From: Gordonia paraffinivorans NBRC 108238
GTDB lineage: Bacteria; Actinomycetota; Actinomycetes; Mycobacteriales; Mycobacteriaceae
Length of the DNA: 64,000 nt
Direction of reading: 5' to 3'
Assembly (NCBI RefSeq): GCF_000344155.1
Contig: NZ_BAOQ01000024.1
Location: 43,883 to 107,882 of the forward strand
A program made the translations under genes and the position numbers. The notes beneath the pieces were generated by a model. The model did no database searches and had not been told where the DNA came from. It saw only the letters and a list, made by a program, of their open reading frames with translations. Each line of letters begins with the position of its first letter. The stretch's first letter is position 1. Of the stretch, positions 18,189 through 26,113 are shown in pieces.

Positions 18189-19022
18189 GTGGCCGACGCC
18201 GATCCGAAGGTCGCATTCCTTGCGCAGATTCCCGAGGCGATCTTCGGCGTCGTCGACATCGTCGGCACCAGTTCGGCGGTGACCAGGAAGATGCGCTCCG
18301 GGTCGTGGTTGCGGACCGACGACGGTCGGCCCGCTCCGGGCGGGATCGGCGTGATGGTGGACGCGGCGGTCGGTGGGGCCGCAGTCGCGCACCGGCCGGC
18401 AGGTGGCTGGGCGGTCACCACCGATCTGTCCATCGTGTTCTGCGGGGACATCCCGGATGTCGCCCCGGACCTGTCGGTGTGCGGGCAGACGGTGCAGCAC
18501 GATGCGGTTGCCGGAGTCTCCACCGGCACAGTCCATTCCGGTGACCGTCTGGTGGCGACAGTGATCGAGCGGATCGCGTTCATCGACGTGGCGCCGCGGC
18601 CGGCAGTCATGGCCGGCAGTGTCGGCGATCTCGAGGGGTCGACGCTGGGATGTCTCGGCGGGGTGATGACCGAAGCCGGGGTGCAGGTTCGGGTGGGAGA
18701 GAACGCGACCAATCCCGGGGGCGCGTTACACGGCGGGGTGTCGGTGTACCTTACCGAACTCGCCGCGTCGCACTTCGTCCACGAACAGAACCCCGATCTG
18801 GTTCCGGCGACCCTGCACATCTCCTACGCCAGGCCCGGAAGATTCGGCGAGACAATCGAGTTCGTAGCGGAGTCACATCACCTGGGCCGCAACTCCGCGA
18901 CCATCGACGTGGCTGCGTCCGATACGTCCGGCCGGGTCGTCACACGCGCCCGTCTCACCTATCACCGCCGCTCAGCGGCGGTGATAGGTGAGGTGAGGTG
19001 TGGGCGATCAGGCCTGAGGTGA
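18189..19022 (+). CDS. Double-hotdog acyl-CoA thioesterase-like protein
   Basis: 277-aa protein with two tandem hotdog (PaaI/acyl-CoA thioesterase) halves. The first contains PGGIGVMVDAAVGGAAV; the second contains NPGGALHGGVSVYLTELAAS with the typical HGG turn. GTG start five bases after the CitE-like gene, same operon. It probably hydrolyses an acyl-CoA or binds acyl-CoA. The related double-hotdog protein at 31475-32269 has NIHGGIL. Its last codons overlap the end of the opposing minus-strand gene by 15 bases and contain a hairpin (18954-18992). Confidence 0.75.
   Translation: MADADPKVAFLAQIPEAIFGVVDIVGTSSAVTRKMRSGSWLRTDDGRPAPGGIGVMVDAAVGGAAVAHRPAGGWAVTTDLSIVFCGDIPDVAPDLSVCGQTVQHDAVAGVSTGTVHSGDRLVATVIERIAFIDVAPRPAVMAGSVGDLEGSTLGCLGGVMTEAGVQVRVGENATNPGGALHGGVSVYLTELAASHFVHEQNPDLVPATLHISYARPGRFGETIEFVAESHHLGRNSATIDVAASDTSGRVVTRARLTYHRRSAAVIGEVRCGRSGLR
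18954..18992. terminator. Near-perfect hairpin between convergent operons
   Basis: A 19-base arm (18954-18972) is followed after one base by its exact complement (18974-18992). It lies inside the 3' end of the plus-strand hotdog gene and just past the stop of the minus-strand alcohol dehydrogenase. It is best read as a terminator for the minus-strand operon and perhaps for both directions. Confidence 0.6.
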
Positions 19023-20087
19023 CAGCACTATCCGCAGCGCCTGGCCGCTCTGCTGGGCGTCGACGGCATCGTTGATCTTGCTGAGATCGGCGGTCTCGGT
19101 GATGAGCCGCTCGACGGGTAGCCGGCCGGTCCGCCACAGGCCCACCAGCAGGGGCAGGTCCCGATGCATGCTGATGCCGCCGTGGAAGCTGCCGGTCAAC
19201 TTCTTGTCGTCGTGGAACAGTTCGTAGGCGTTGATCTCGACCACCTGATCCGGACGCCCCGCGCCGACCACGGTGACGGTGCCGCCGCGGCGCACGGCGC
19301 GCCAGGCCGCGGTGACCGTGGCCGGCGCGCCCACCGCGTCGATCACCACGTCGAGGTCGCGCAATTGGTCGAGCTGGTCGGGTTCGGCGCCTTCGGTGGC
19401 ACCCACGGTGGTCGCAAGGGCACGCCGTTCCGGCATCGGGTCGATGGCTATCACTCGCGCGGCGCCCGCCACCACTGCGCCCATCACGGCGTTGAGACCG
19501 ACTGCTCCGCAACCGATCACCGCGACATTGTCGCCGGGCTGGACTCGGGCGCTGCGCAGCGCGGCGCCGGCTCCGGTCGGCACCGCGCAGCCCATCATCG
19601 CTGCGACCGGGAAGGGGACGTCGTCGTCGATGCGGACCACCGCGTTGGCCGGTACCACGGTCTGCGCGGCGAAGGTCGACGTCGCCATGCCCTGATGGAT
19701 CGACGCGCCGTTCAGGCTGAGCGGCGACTGCCGCGCCGGTCCCTTGCCGGCGCGCTGATCGGCCGACGACCTTCGATTGGCGCACAGGTAGTCGTCGCCG
19801 CGGCGGCAGGGCACGCAATGACCACACGGCGGGACCCAGACCATGACCACGTGATCGCCTGGCGCGACCGAGGTGACGCCCTCGCCCACCGAGGTCACGA
19901 TGCCCGCGCCCTCGTGTCCCAGCACCACCGGCGTCGGCTGGCCGAACGAGGTGGTCAGTGACAGGTCGGAGGCGCACACGCCGCAACTGTGCAGCTCGAC
20001 GGAGACCTCCCCGGGGGCCGGGGGAGCGATATCGATCTCCCGGATGTCGAAGGGCTCGCCGGGGGCCCACATGACTGCTGCGCGCAT
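19008..20087 (-). CDS. Zinc-dependent alcohol dehydrogenase 2
   Basis: 359-aa MDR alcohol dehydrogenase and paralogue of 2244-3320. It has GHEGAGIV, the structural-zinc cysteines in PPCGHCVPCRRGDDYLC, and VIGCGAVGLNAV for NAD binding. Last gene of the minus-strand operon dikinase-like / ferredoxin reductase / aldehyde dehydrogenase / alcohol dehydrogenase, 17 bases after the aldehyde dehydrogenase. Being co-transcribed with the ATP-grasp/His protein ties the oxidation steps to the phosphotransfer system. Confidence 0.93.
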   Translation of the reverse strand: MRAAVMWAPGEPFDIREIDIAPPAPGEVSVELHSCGVCASDLSLTTSFGQPTPVVLGHEGAGIVTSVGEGVTSVAPGDHVVMVWVPPCGHCVPCRRGDDYLCANRRSSADQRAGKGPARQSPLSLNGASIHQGMATSTFAAQTVVPANAVVRIDDDVPFPVAAMMGCAVPTGAGAALRSARVQPGDNVAVIGCGAVGLNAVMGAVVAGAARVIAIDPMPERRALATTVGATEGAEPDQLDQLRDLDVVIDAVGAPATVTAAWRAVRRGGTVTVVGAGRPDQVVEINAYELFHDDKKLTGSFHGGISMHRDLPLLVGLWRTGRLPVERLITETADLSKINDAVDAQQSGQALRIVLSPQA

Positions 20088-20104
20088 CAGATCTCCTCGG
20101 GTGT

Positions 20105-21538
20105 TCAGGACTGATAGTGGATGGAGGTGTACTGCAGATAGGCTGACAGGCCCTCGGCGCCGAACTCGGTGCCCAGGCCGCTGTCCTTGTGGCCGCCGAA
20201 CGGTGCCGCAGCGTTCGAGCCGTAGTGGTTGATGCCGACGTTGCCGGTTGCCAGGCGCTGCGCGACGGTCGTCGCCAGGTCTTCGTCCTCGCTGAAAACT
20301 GTTGCTGCCAAGCCGAAATCAGAGTCGTTGGCAATCTTTACGGCGTCGTCGAGATCGCGGTAGGGGATGACGGAGAGGACCGGGCCGAAGATCTCCTCCC
20401 GGGCGATCGTCATGTCCGGGCTCACCTGTGAGAACACGGTCGGCTCGACGTAGAAGCCGCGCGGGAAGCGCGTGGCGACGTCGCCGCCCGTCACGGCCTT
20501 GGCGCCCTGGGCGTGGCCGGACTCGAGGTAGCCGGCCACTCGGTCGCGTTGCCGTGCCGACACCAGCGGACCGAACACGACCTGCGGGTCCGTCGGGTCG
20601 CCGATCGGTGCGCCGGCGACGACATCGGCTGCCAGCGCGGCGATCTCGTCGTGTCGGTGGGCCGGTACCAACAGGCGGGTGCATGCCTTGCATGTTTGCC
20701 CGGTGTTCCGCATGGTGACCTTGAGCAGGTTGCGGGCCAGCACGTCGGGTTCGAAGTCGTCGAGCACGATCGCCGGTGACTTGCCGCCGAGTTCCAGTGT
20801 CACCGGCCGCAACCGCTCACCACAGCTACGCCCGATCTGCCGGCCCACCGCAGTGGAACCGGTGAAGGAGATCTTGTCGACGCCGGGATGCTCGACCAGG
20901 GCGTTGCCGGCCCGGGTGCCGCCGGTCACCAGGTTCACCACACCGTCGGGGAATCCCGCGGCAGCCACCGCGTCCATCAGCAGCCGGGTTGCCATCGGGG
21001 TCTCCGGTGCCGGTTTGATCACCACGGTGCAACCGGCCAGGAGCGCCGGCCCCAGCTTGATGATCACCAGGCCGAGCGGGAAGTTCCAGGGAGTGATCAG
21101 GCCGGCGACCCCGACGGGAACCCGACGCACCACTGTGTGGCCGGGGCCCATCGGATTGGGCCGATCGTCCGGAGCGGTCAGAACGTCGGCGAGTTCAGCG
21201 GTCAGCCGTAGATGTGCTGCGGCATGGACCGGCGCCGCGCCGCTCTCCGCGATCGGTGTGCCGTTCTCGGCGGTGATGATGCGACTCAGTTCTGCTGCGC
21301 GCGAGGTTATCTCGTCGGCGAGTCGGTCGAGGAGCTCGGCGCGCCGGGCGGGATCGGTCTGAGCCCAGGCGGGCCACGCGCCGCGCGCCGCCCGTACTGC
21401 GGTGTCGATGTCGCGCTCGTTGCCGTCGGGGACCTGCGCCCAGACGGCCTCGGTCGCCGGATTGATCACCGGGGTGCGTTCCGCGGAATCGGCGGTGACC
21501 CAGTGGCCACCGATGAACAAGTCATCGTGTTGTTGCAT
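20105..21538 (-). CDS. Aldehyde dehydrogenase 2
   Basis: 477-aa NAD(P)-dependent aldehyde dehydrogenase with TPWNFPLG, the base glutamate in LELGGKS, the catalytic cysteine in TGQTCKACTR and EEIFGPVLS. It is closer to the third aldehyde dehydrogenase (34684-36120) in the GQTC motif than to the first (GQKC). It starts 27 bases after the ferredoxin reductase gene and belongs to the minus-strand operon that also codes for an alcohol dehydrogenase, so alcohol and aldehyde oxidation are paired here as at 757-3320. Confidence 0.93.
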   Translation of the reverse strand: MQQHDDLFIGGHWVTADSAERTPVINPATEAVWAQVPDGNERDIDTAVRAARGAWPAWAQTDPARRAELLDRLADEITSRAAELSRIITAENGTPIAESGAAPVHAAAHLRLTAELADVLTAPDDRPNPMGPGHTVVRRVPVGVAGLITPWNFPLGLVIIKLGPALLAGCTVVIKPAPETPMATRLLMDAVAAAGFPDGVVNLVTGGTRAGNALVEHPGVDKISFTGSTAVGRQIGRSCGERLRPVTLELGGKSPAIVLDDFEPDVLARNLLKVTMRNTGQTCKACTRLLVPAHRHDEIAALAADVVAGAPIGDPTDPQVVFGPLVSARQRDRVAGYLESGHAQGAKAVTGGDVATRFPRGFYVEPTVFSQVSPDMTIAREEIFGPVLSVIPYRDLDDAVKIANDSDFGLAATVFSEDEDLATTVAQRLATGNVGINHYGSNAAAPFGGHKDSGLGTEFGAEGLSAYLQYTSIHYQS

Positions 21539-21565
21539 GAGGATTCGCTTTCTGGCCGTCGCGGC

Positions 21566-22783
21566 TCACGCCGAGATGGCGTTGCGCTTGGCGGCGAAGG
21601 CCAGTGCGGCCTCCCACGTGCCGCGCCGCGAGATCTGGACTCGGTACTTCATGATGTCGCCGCGGCGGTTGACGGCGAGAGCTCCGATGAGTCGGTCGCC
21701 GTCGCGGTACAGGGCGACGAGGTTGTCGGTGTCCCAGCTGCCGCTGACCACCTCGGGCTCGCCGATCGGCAGGCCGGCGAACTGGATTCGCTGGCCGTAC
21801 CAGTCGGACCAGAAATAGGGGACGTGCGAATACGGCGCCGCGGCGGCGGGATCCAGGAGATTCTCCATCGCGTGAACGGCCTGCTCTCCGGCGTTGGTCC
21901 AATGTTCCAGCCGCATCGCGGTGTCGAAGAGTGGGTTGGTCCATCGTGCGACATCGCCTGCAGCCCAGACATTCTCGGCGGCACGGAGTGACGGATCGCA
22001 GACGATTCCGTTGTCCACCGTCAGGCCTGATCCGCTGAGCCAACCGGTTGCGGGATCGGCGCCGATGCCGACCACCACCAGGTCGGCGGGAATCTCGCTG
22101 CCGTCGGCCAGCCGAACCCCGCTGACACGGTCGTCGCCGAGTACTTCGGCAACCGCCACTCCGCAGCGCAGGTCCACGCCGTGGCGGGCGTGCATGCGGC
22201 TCAGGCCCTGGCCGCCGGATTCGCCGACGGCGCGGACCAGCGGGGTGGGGGCGGCTTCGAGCACGATCGGCTCGAGGCCACGTGCCACGGCGGCCGAGGC
22301 CACTTCGGCGCCGATGAAACCTGCGCCGATCACGACGACGCGGGCGCGTGCGTCGAGGGCCCCGCGGATGGCCTGGGCGTCGTCGAGTCGGCGAAGCACG
22401 TGCACGCCGGACAGGTGGTCGGTACCGGGCAGGGTCCGGGCGGTGACGCCGGTGGCGATCAACAGCCGGTCGTAGCCGGTGGTGCCGGCGGTGGTGGTGA
22501 GCTGCCGCTCCGCGACGTCGAGGCCGGTGGCCCGCACGCCGAGCTGCAGGTCGACACCGAGTTCGCTGCCCAGGGAATCGACGTCGGGGAACTGGTGGTT
22601 GTCCGTCAGCGGTCCCTCGGCCAGGTACTCCTTGGACAGTGGCGGACGGTCATAGGGAAGGTGAACTTCTTCGCCGACGAGCGTCAGCTTGCCCTGGAAT
22701 CCGGCCTCGCGAGCGGTCTGTACCGCCCGCAGGCCGGCGAGCGAGGCACCGACCACCACCACATGGTCTGGCGAGCCGCTCAT
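21566..22783 (-). CDS. FAD-dependent ferredoxin reductase 1
   Basis: 405-aa NAD(P)H:ferredoxin reductase of the putidaredoxin-reductase type. It has the N-terminal FAD motif VVVGASLAG, ATGVTART, the NAD-binding motif GAGFIGAEV and the FAD motif WAAGDVARW, then the C-terminal reductase domain. The ATG at 22783 overlaps the stop of the dikinase-like gene (ATGA), so the longer upstream frame was rejected. It most likely passes electrons to the [3Fe-4S] ferredoxin at 28677 and on to the P450 at 27472, whose operon starts about 3 kb away in the opposite direction. Confidence 0.92.
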   Translation of the reverse strand: MSGSPDHVVVVGASLAGLRAVQTAREAGFQGKLTLVGEEVHLPYDRPPLSKEYLAEGPLTDNHQFPDVDSLGSELGVDLQLGVRATGLDVAERQLTTTAGTTGYDRLLIATGVTARTLPGTDHLSGVHVLRRLDDAQAIRGALDARARVVVIGAGFIGAEVASAAVARGLEPIVLEAAPTPLVRAVGESGGQGLSRMHARHGVDLRCGVAVAEVLGDDRVSGVRLADGSEIPADLVVVGIGADPATGWLSGSGLTVDNGIVCDPSLRAAENVWAAGDVARWTNPLFDTAMRLEHWTNAGEQAVHAMENLLDPAAAAPYSHVPYFWSDWYGQRIQFAGLPIGEPEVVSGSWDTDNLVALYRDGDRLIGALAVNRRGDIMKYRVQISRRGTWEAALAFAAKRNAISA

Positions 22784-24378
22784 GCCGGGGTCACTTCCGG
22801 ACGCTGCGCCCACTCGTCGAGCCGCAGCAGGTGAGGCAACCGCCGCGCGACCGCATCGGCGGCTTCCGCGTCGGAACCGGTCACCTCGCCGATCCAGACG
22901 CAGCCCGACGTGCCGTCGATGGTGATGAGGTCACCGGCCTTGACCCGCGCACCGTCCGCGGAGCGGACCCCCGCGTCGTCGACGGTGAGGGTCTCGGCGC
23001 CGACCACCGCGGGGATGCCCCAGCCGCGGGCGACGACGGCGGCATGACTGACCAGTCCGCCGCGGGTGGTCAGGATGCCCACCGAAGCCGACATGCCGGC
23101 CACGTCCTCCGGACTGGTGGTGGGGCGGACCAGGATCACGTCGCCGTCGGCATCCATCGCCTCGTCCGCGCTGAGCACCACCCGCCCGCTGACCCGGCCC
23201 GGCGAAGCGCCCAGCCCGGAGCCGAGCAGTTGGGTGCCGACGCCCGGATCGTGTGCCGCAGCGGCAACCTCGGCGCGGGCGCGGGCGCGAATCGTCTCGG
23301 GAACCCGGACCAGGACCTCCGCGGGGGACAGCGCGATATCGGGATCGTCGGCCATCTCGACCGCGATCCGGACCGCCGCCACGGCGCCGCGCTTGCCGAT
23401 GCGGGTCTGCAGCAGCCAGAGCTTGCCGTTCTCGACGGTGAACTCGACGTCGCAGATGTCGCGGTAGTGCAGTTCGAGCCGACGCAAAGTGGTGAGCAGA
23501 TCCTGGTAGGCGGTGGGCTGATGATCGGCGAGGTAGCCGATTGGTCGGGTGGAGGAGTTGCCGGAGACCACGTCCTCACCTTGCGCGCAGGGCAGGTAAT
23601 CGCCGAACGGCACGGCTTCGCCGGTCGACGGATCGCGGGTGAAGACCACACCGGTGCCGGAGTCCTCGCCCCGATTGCCGAAGACCATCACCTGTACGTT
23701 GCATGCGGTCGCTAGATCCTCTTCGATTCCCTCGTGGGCGCGGTAGGCGCGGGCCCGGTCCGATCCCCAGGAACGGAAGACGGCCTCGATCGCCTGCCTC
23801 AGTTGCTCGAACGGAACCTGCGGCACCTCGCGTCCGGTGACTTCGGCGATGCGCCGCTTGAGCTCGGCGACATGAGTCCGGAGTTCGTCGGCGCCCGCGT
23901 GATCCGGTGCCGTGGGCAGCAGGTCCTCGCCGGCTCCCATCACGGTCGTGGCGAACATGGTGAGGAAGCGGCGGTAACTGTCCCAGGCGAATCGGTCGTC
24001 ACCGGCCGCGCGGGCGAGACCTTCCACGGTCTCGTCGTTCAAGCCCAGGTTGAGCACGGTGTCCAGCATCCCCGGCATCGATACGGGGGCGCCGCTGCGA
24101 ACCGCGACGAGCAGCGGGTCCTGATGGTCGCCGAGGCGCCGGCCCATCCGGCCCCGCAGTCGCTCGATGTGTGTGCGTAGTTCGTCGTCGAGGCCCTCTG
24201 GCCAACCATTCTCGAGATAGTCGCGGCACACCGGAACCGAGATGGTGAAACCGGGTGGGACGTTGAGTCCGAGTGCCGTGGTCATCTCTGCGAGGCCGGC
24301 ACCCTTGCCGCCGAGCAGGTGCCCGAGCTCGCGGGCCGGCACACCGTGATCGTGGTCGAAGGAGTAGACACCGGTCAT
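22780..24378 (-). CDS. Truncated pyruvate-phosphate-dikinase-like protein: ATP-grasp plus swivelling His, no PEP-binding barrel
   Basis: 532 aa against ~880 for full PPDK. The N-terminal ATP-grasp part is typical of PPDK (GGKGAGLAEM, AVRSGAPVSMPGMLD, then VMVFGN and SGTGVVFTRDP). The mobile domain GGLVSHAAVVARGWGIP has the phosphorylatable histidine at residue 445. The chain ends soon after, so the C-terminal TIM barrel that binds pyruvate/PEP is absent. It can plausibly autophosphorylate from ATP but needs another acceptor, as in phenylphosphate synthase and rifampin phosphotransferase. ATG 24378 was chosen over 24393 because GGAGG lies five bases upstream. First gene of a minus-strand operon, with a FadR-type operator 20 bases upstream. 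The clean ends and coupled next gene argue against a decayed PPDK. Confidence 0.85.
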   Translation of the reverse strand: MTGVYSFDHDHGVPARELGHLLGGKGAGLAEMTTALGLNVPPGFTISVPVCRDYLENGWPEGLDDELRTHIERLRGRMGRRLGDHQDPLLVAVRSGAPVSMPGMLDTVLNLGLNDETVEGLARAAGDDRFAWDSYRRFLTMFATTVMGAGEDLLPTAPDHAGADELRTHVAELKRRIAEVTGREVPQVPFEQLRQAIEAVFRSWGSDRARAYRAHEGIEEDLATACNVQVMVFGNRGEDSGTGVVFTRDPSTGEAVPFGDYLPCAQGEDVVSGNSSTRPIGYLADHQPTAYQDLLTTLRRLELHYRDICDVEFTVENGKLWLLQTRIGKRGAVAAVRIAVEMADDPDIALSPAEVLVRVPETIRARARAEVAAAAHDPGVGTQLLGSGLGASPGRVSGRVVLSADEAMDADGDVILVRPTTSPEDVAGMSASVGILTTRGGLVSHAAVVARGWGIPAVVGAETLTVDDAGVRSADGARVKAGDLITIDGTSGCVWIGEVTGSDAEAADAVARRLPHLLRLDEWAQRPEVTPA

Positions 24379-24397
24379 GATTGCCTCCGTCATTTTT

Positions 24398-24408
24398 TGG
24401 TCAGACCG
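24398..24408 (-). promoter_or_regulatory. FadR-type operator before dikinase-like operon
   Basis: TGGTCAGACCG on the plus strand (CGGTCTGACCA on the minus) lies 20 bases upstream of the dikinase-like start, with a TAGATT -10-like hexamer further upstream. One arm base departs from the symmetric consensus. It matches the sites at 9881, 46824 and elsewhere. Confidence 0.55.
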
Positions 24409-24526
24409 TTCGATGGTTCGAATCTAGCCCGAGACAGGTGTCACCGAAACCCTCCGGAGTGACCGAACGCACACTTCACCCTTTCGGGGGAGGGGTTGGC
24501 GGAAGTCGGCCTGTGCGAATCCGGTG

Positions 24527-25516
24527 TCAGGCCGCACCGGCGGCGTGGAACATCGCTCCCGCCTGGGATCTGGTCCGCACGCCCATCTTCCGCATCAGTC
24601 GCTTCACATGGGACTTCGTGGTCTCGGGGCTCACGTAGAGGCGCGCGCTGATCTCGGCATTGGTCAGCCCTTCGGCGACCAGTCGGAGCACCTCGCGCTC
24701 GCGTTCGGTCAGCGTGCCCAGCCACTCCGCCTCACTCGGTGTCGTCTGCGCCTGGCCGATCTCTTCAGCGGTCAGCAGCCGGTCGAGGGCCACTCCGACG
24801 CTCTCGCAGAACAGTCCGAGCAGATCCCGGTCGAACTCGTCGGTCAAGCCGGTCTCGAGATTGCGGTCCACGTGCACCATTCCGGCGACGCGTCCGCGAG
24901 CGACGACCGGCCCCGCGGTGTAGGTCACCGATCGGGTCACCGGCAGGATCGTCGGATGCACTCGCGGGTTATCGGCCACTCCGAGAACCAGGATGGATTT
25001 ACGTTCGCGCACGACCCGCACCTCGTTGAGGTAGCGGATCTCCTGATAGGGCGGCCCGCCGGCGGCGACCATCGCCCGGGCCTCGTGTGGGTCCCCGAGG
25101 CTGTGCCCGGAGCGGGGGATCCACCGCTCGTCGCGCACCCAGGAGAACAGTGCACGCTCGTAGCCGAGGCCGGCCGCCTCGATGGGGATCGCGTCGGCGA
25201 GGTCGTCGACGGTTCGTGCCGCCCGGAGCCGCGTGAGCTGTTCGCGCAGGACCGACAGTTTGGAGCGCTGCCGCGCCACCTCTGCGGCCAGGATCTCGGC
25301 CTGGCTCGCCCGCAGGTCCAGCGTCGCCTGCTCCAGTTCCGGATCGGTGGGTAGTCCGGACAGGACCCGCTGCACCGCGGCGATCATCTCCAAGGCGGTC
25401 TGGCCGTCCACCACCCCACGGGTGGTGGACTGTGTCGAGGTGTCGAGGCCGCCAGCGGCCCTACTCAGTGCACGGACTGCCGCCTCGACGGTCGGCTCCG
25501 ACTCCTCGACGTTCAC
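24527..25516 (-). CDS. LuxR-type regulator with GAF-like sensor domain (1)
   Basis: 329-aa regulator. An N-terminal coiled-coil-like stretch (about residues 30-100) is followed by a GAF-like sensor (about 105-245) and a C-terminal LuxR helix-turn-helix (LTEREREVLRLVAEGLTNAE, then SPETTKSHVKRLMRKM). GTG 25516 was chosen over the upstream ATG because GGAGGAG precedes it. It lies between, and is divergent from, the operon starting at 25678, and is therefore a likely local activator. The frameshifted gene at 40597-41735 has the same architecture. Confidence 0.87.
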   Translation of the reverse strand: MNVEESEPTVEAAVRALSRAAGGLDTSTQSTTRGVVDGQTALEMIAAVQRVLSGLPTDPELEQATLDLRASQAEILAAEVARQRSKLSVLREQLTRLRAARTVDDLADAIPIEAAGLGYERALFSWVRDERWIPRSGHSLGDPHEARAMVAAGGPPYQEIRYLNEVRVVRERKSILVLGVADNPRVHPTILPVTRSVTYTAGPVVARGRVAGMVHVDRNLETGLTDEFDRDLLGLFCESVGVALDRLLTAEEIGQAQTTPSEAEWLGTLTEREREVLRLVAEGLTNAEISARLYVSPETTKSHVKRLMRKMGVRTRSQAGAMFHAAGAA

Positions 25517-25628
25517 GGTTGTCTCCTCCTGGCCGGGTCGGTTCTGTGGCTCCCCCGAATTGGGGAAAAAGCCCTGTGACGACCGAAACCGGTTGACGTC
25601 ATTGTGACACGGCACACATCATCGTAGC

Positions 25629-25644
25629 AATTGGTCTAACAATT
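25629..25644 (+). promoter_or_regulatory. AATTGGTCTAACAATT operator candidate
   Basis: A 16-base imperfect palindrome whose core TGGTCTAACAA (25632-25642) resembles the FadR-type sites. It lies 33 bases before the start of the separate swivelling-His gene, in the 161-base divergent region with the LuxR gene. TTGACG at 25593 could be a -35, but I see no convincing -10 at the right distance. Confidence 0.45.
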
Positions 25645-25677
25645 CTGACCAGTCCCCGAATCTGGAGGAAAAACCCC

Positions 25678-26094
25678 ATGACCAGCAATGAAGTAGTTGC
25701 CGACGCGGTGATCGGCACCGGTATCAAGGCGTTCACGTCATCCAAGACCGCCACCGGGACCATCCGGTTCCTGGACTCCCCCGAAGAGGTCCTCGACTTC
25801 ATCGACGGTCCCGACGTCGAGACCTCGATCGTCATCTCCCGTGGCGGAACCACCACCTTCATGTCGCCGGCACTGATGGCCGGAGTGGCCGGTCTGATCA
25901 CCCTGCAGGGTGCTCCGGAGAGCCATCTGGGCATCCTCTCCCGCGAGTTTGGCATCCCTTGTGTGATGTCGACCGAGTTCACCGAGGGCATCCAGACCTC
26001 CCGCGGCGAGACCATCCCCGCCGACGGCACCACTGTGCGGCTCGAGACCTCGGGCGACAACGGAGTGGTCTACCTCGTCGACGGCAACGCGTAA
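25678..26094 (+). CDS. Stand-alone swivelling-histidine (PEP-utiliser mobile) domain protein
   Basis: 138-aa single-domain protein. SRGGTTTFMSPAL and GAPESHLGILSREFGIPC match the mobile domain of PEP synthase/PPDK, with the phosphorylatable histidine at residue 83 and the usual C-terminal strand (GETIPADGTTVRLE). It aligns end to end with the N-terminal domain of the fused proteins at 6682 and 10090. Single mobile domains of this size work as phosphocarriers between an ATP-binding partner and an acceptor site. A strong GGAGG precedes the ATG. The gene for its presumed partner domain follows 19 bases later, and an ATP-grasp partner is at 22780-24378. Confidence 0.87.
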   Translation: MTSNEVVADAVIGTGIKAFTSSKTATGTIRFLDSPEEVLDFIDGPDVETSIVISRGGTTTFMSPALMAGVAGLITLQGAPESHLGILSREFGIPCVMSTEFTEGIQTSRGETIPADGTTVRLETSGDNGVVYLVDGNA

Positions 26095-26113
26095 CCGAAA
26101 GGCAGAGAGAGAC

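Noticed and set aside
25678..26094. Swivelling-His protein as a fragment of a broken dikinase gene
   Set aside because: It has its own strong ribosome-binding site, clean start and stop, and full alignment to the N-terminal domain of the fused paralogues. The conserved partner gene follows in order, so it is a genuine single-domain protein.
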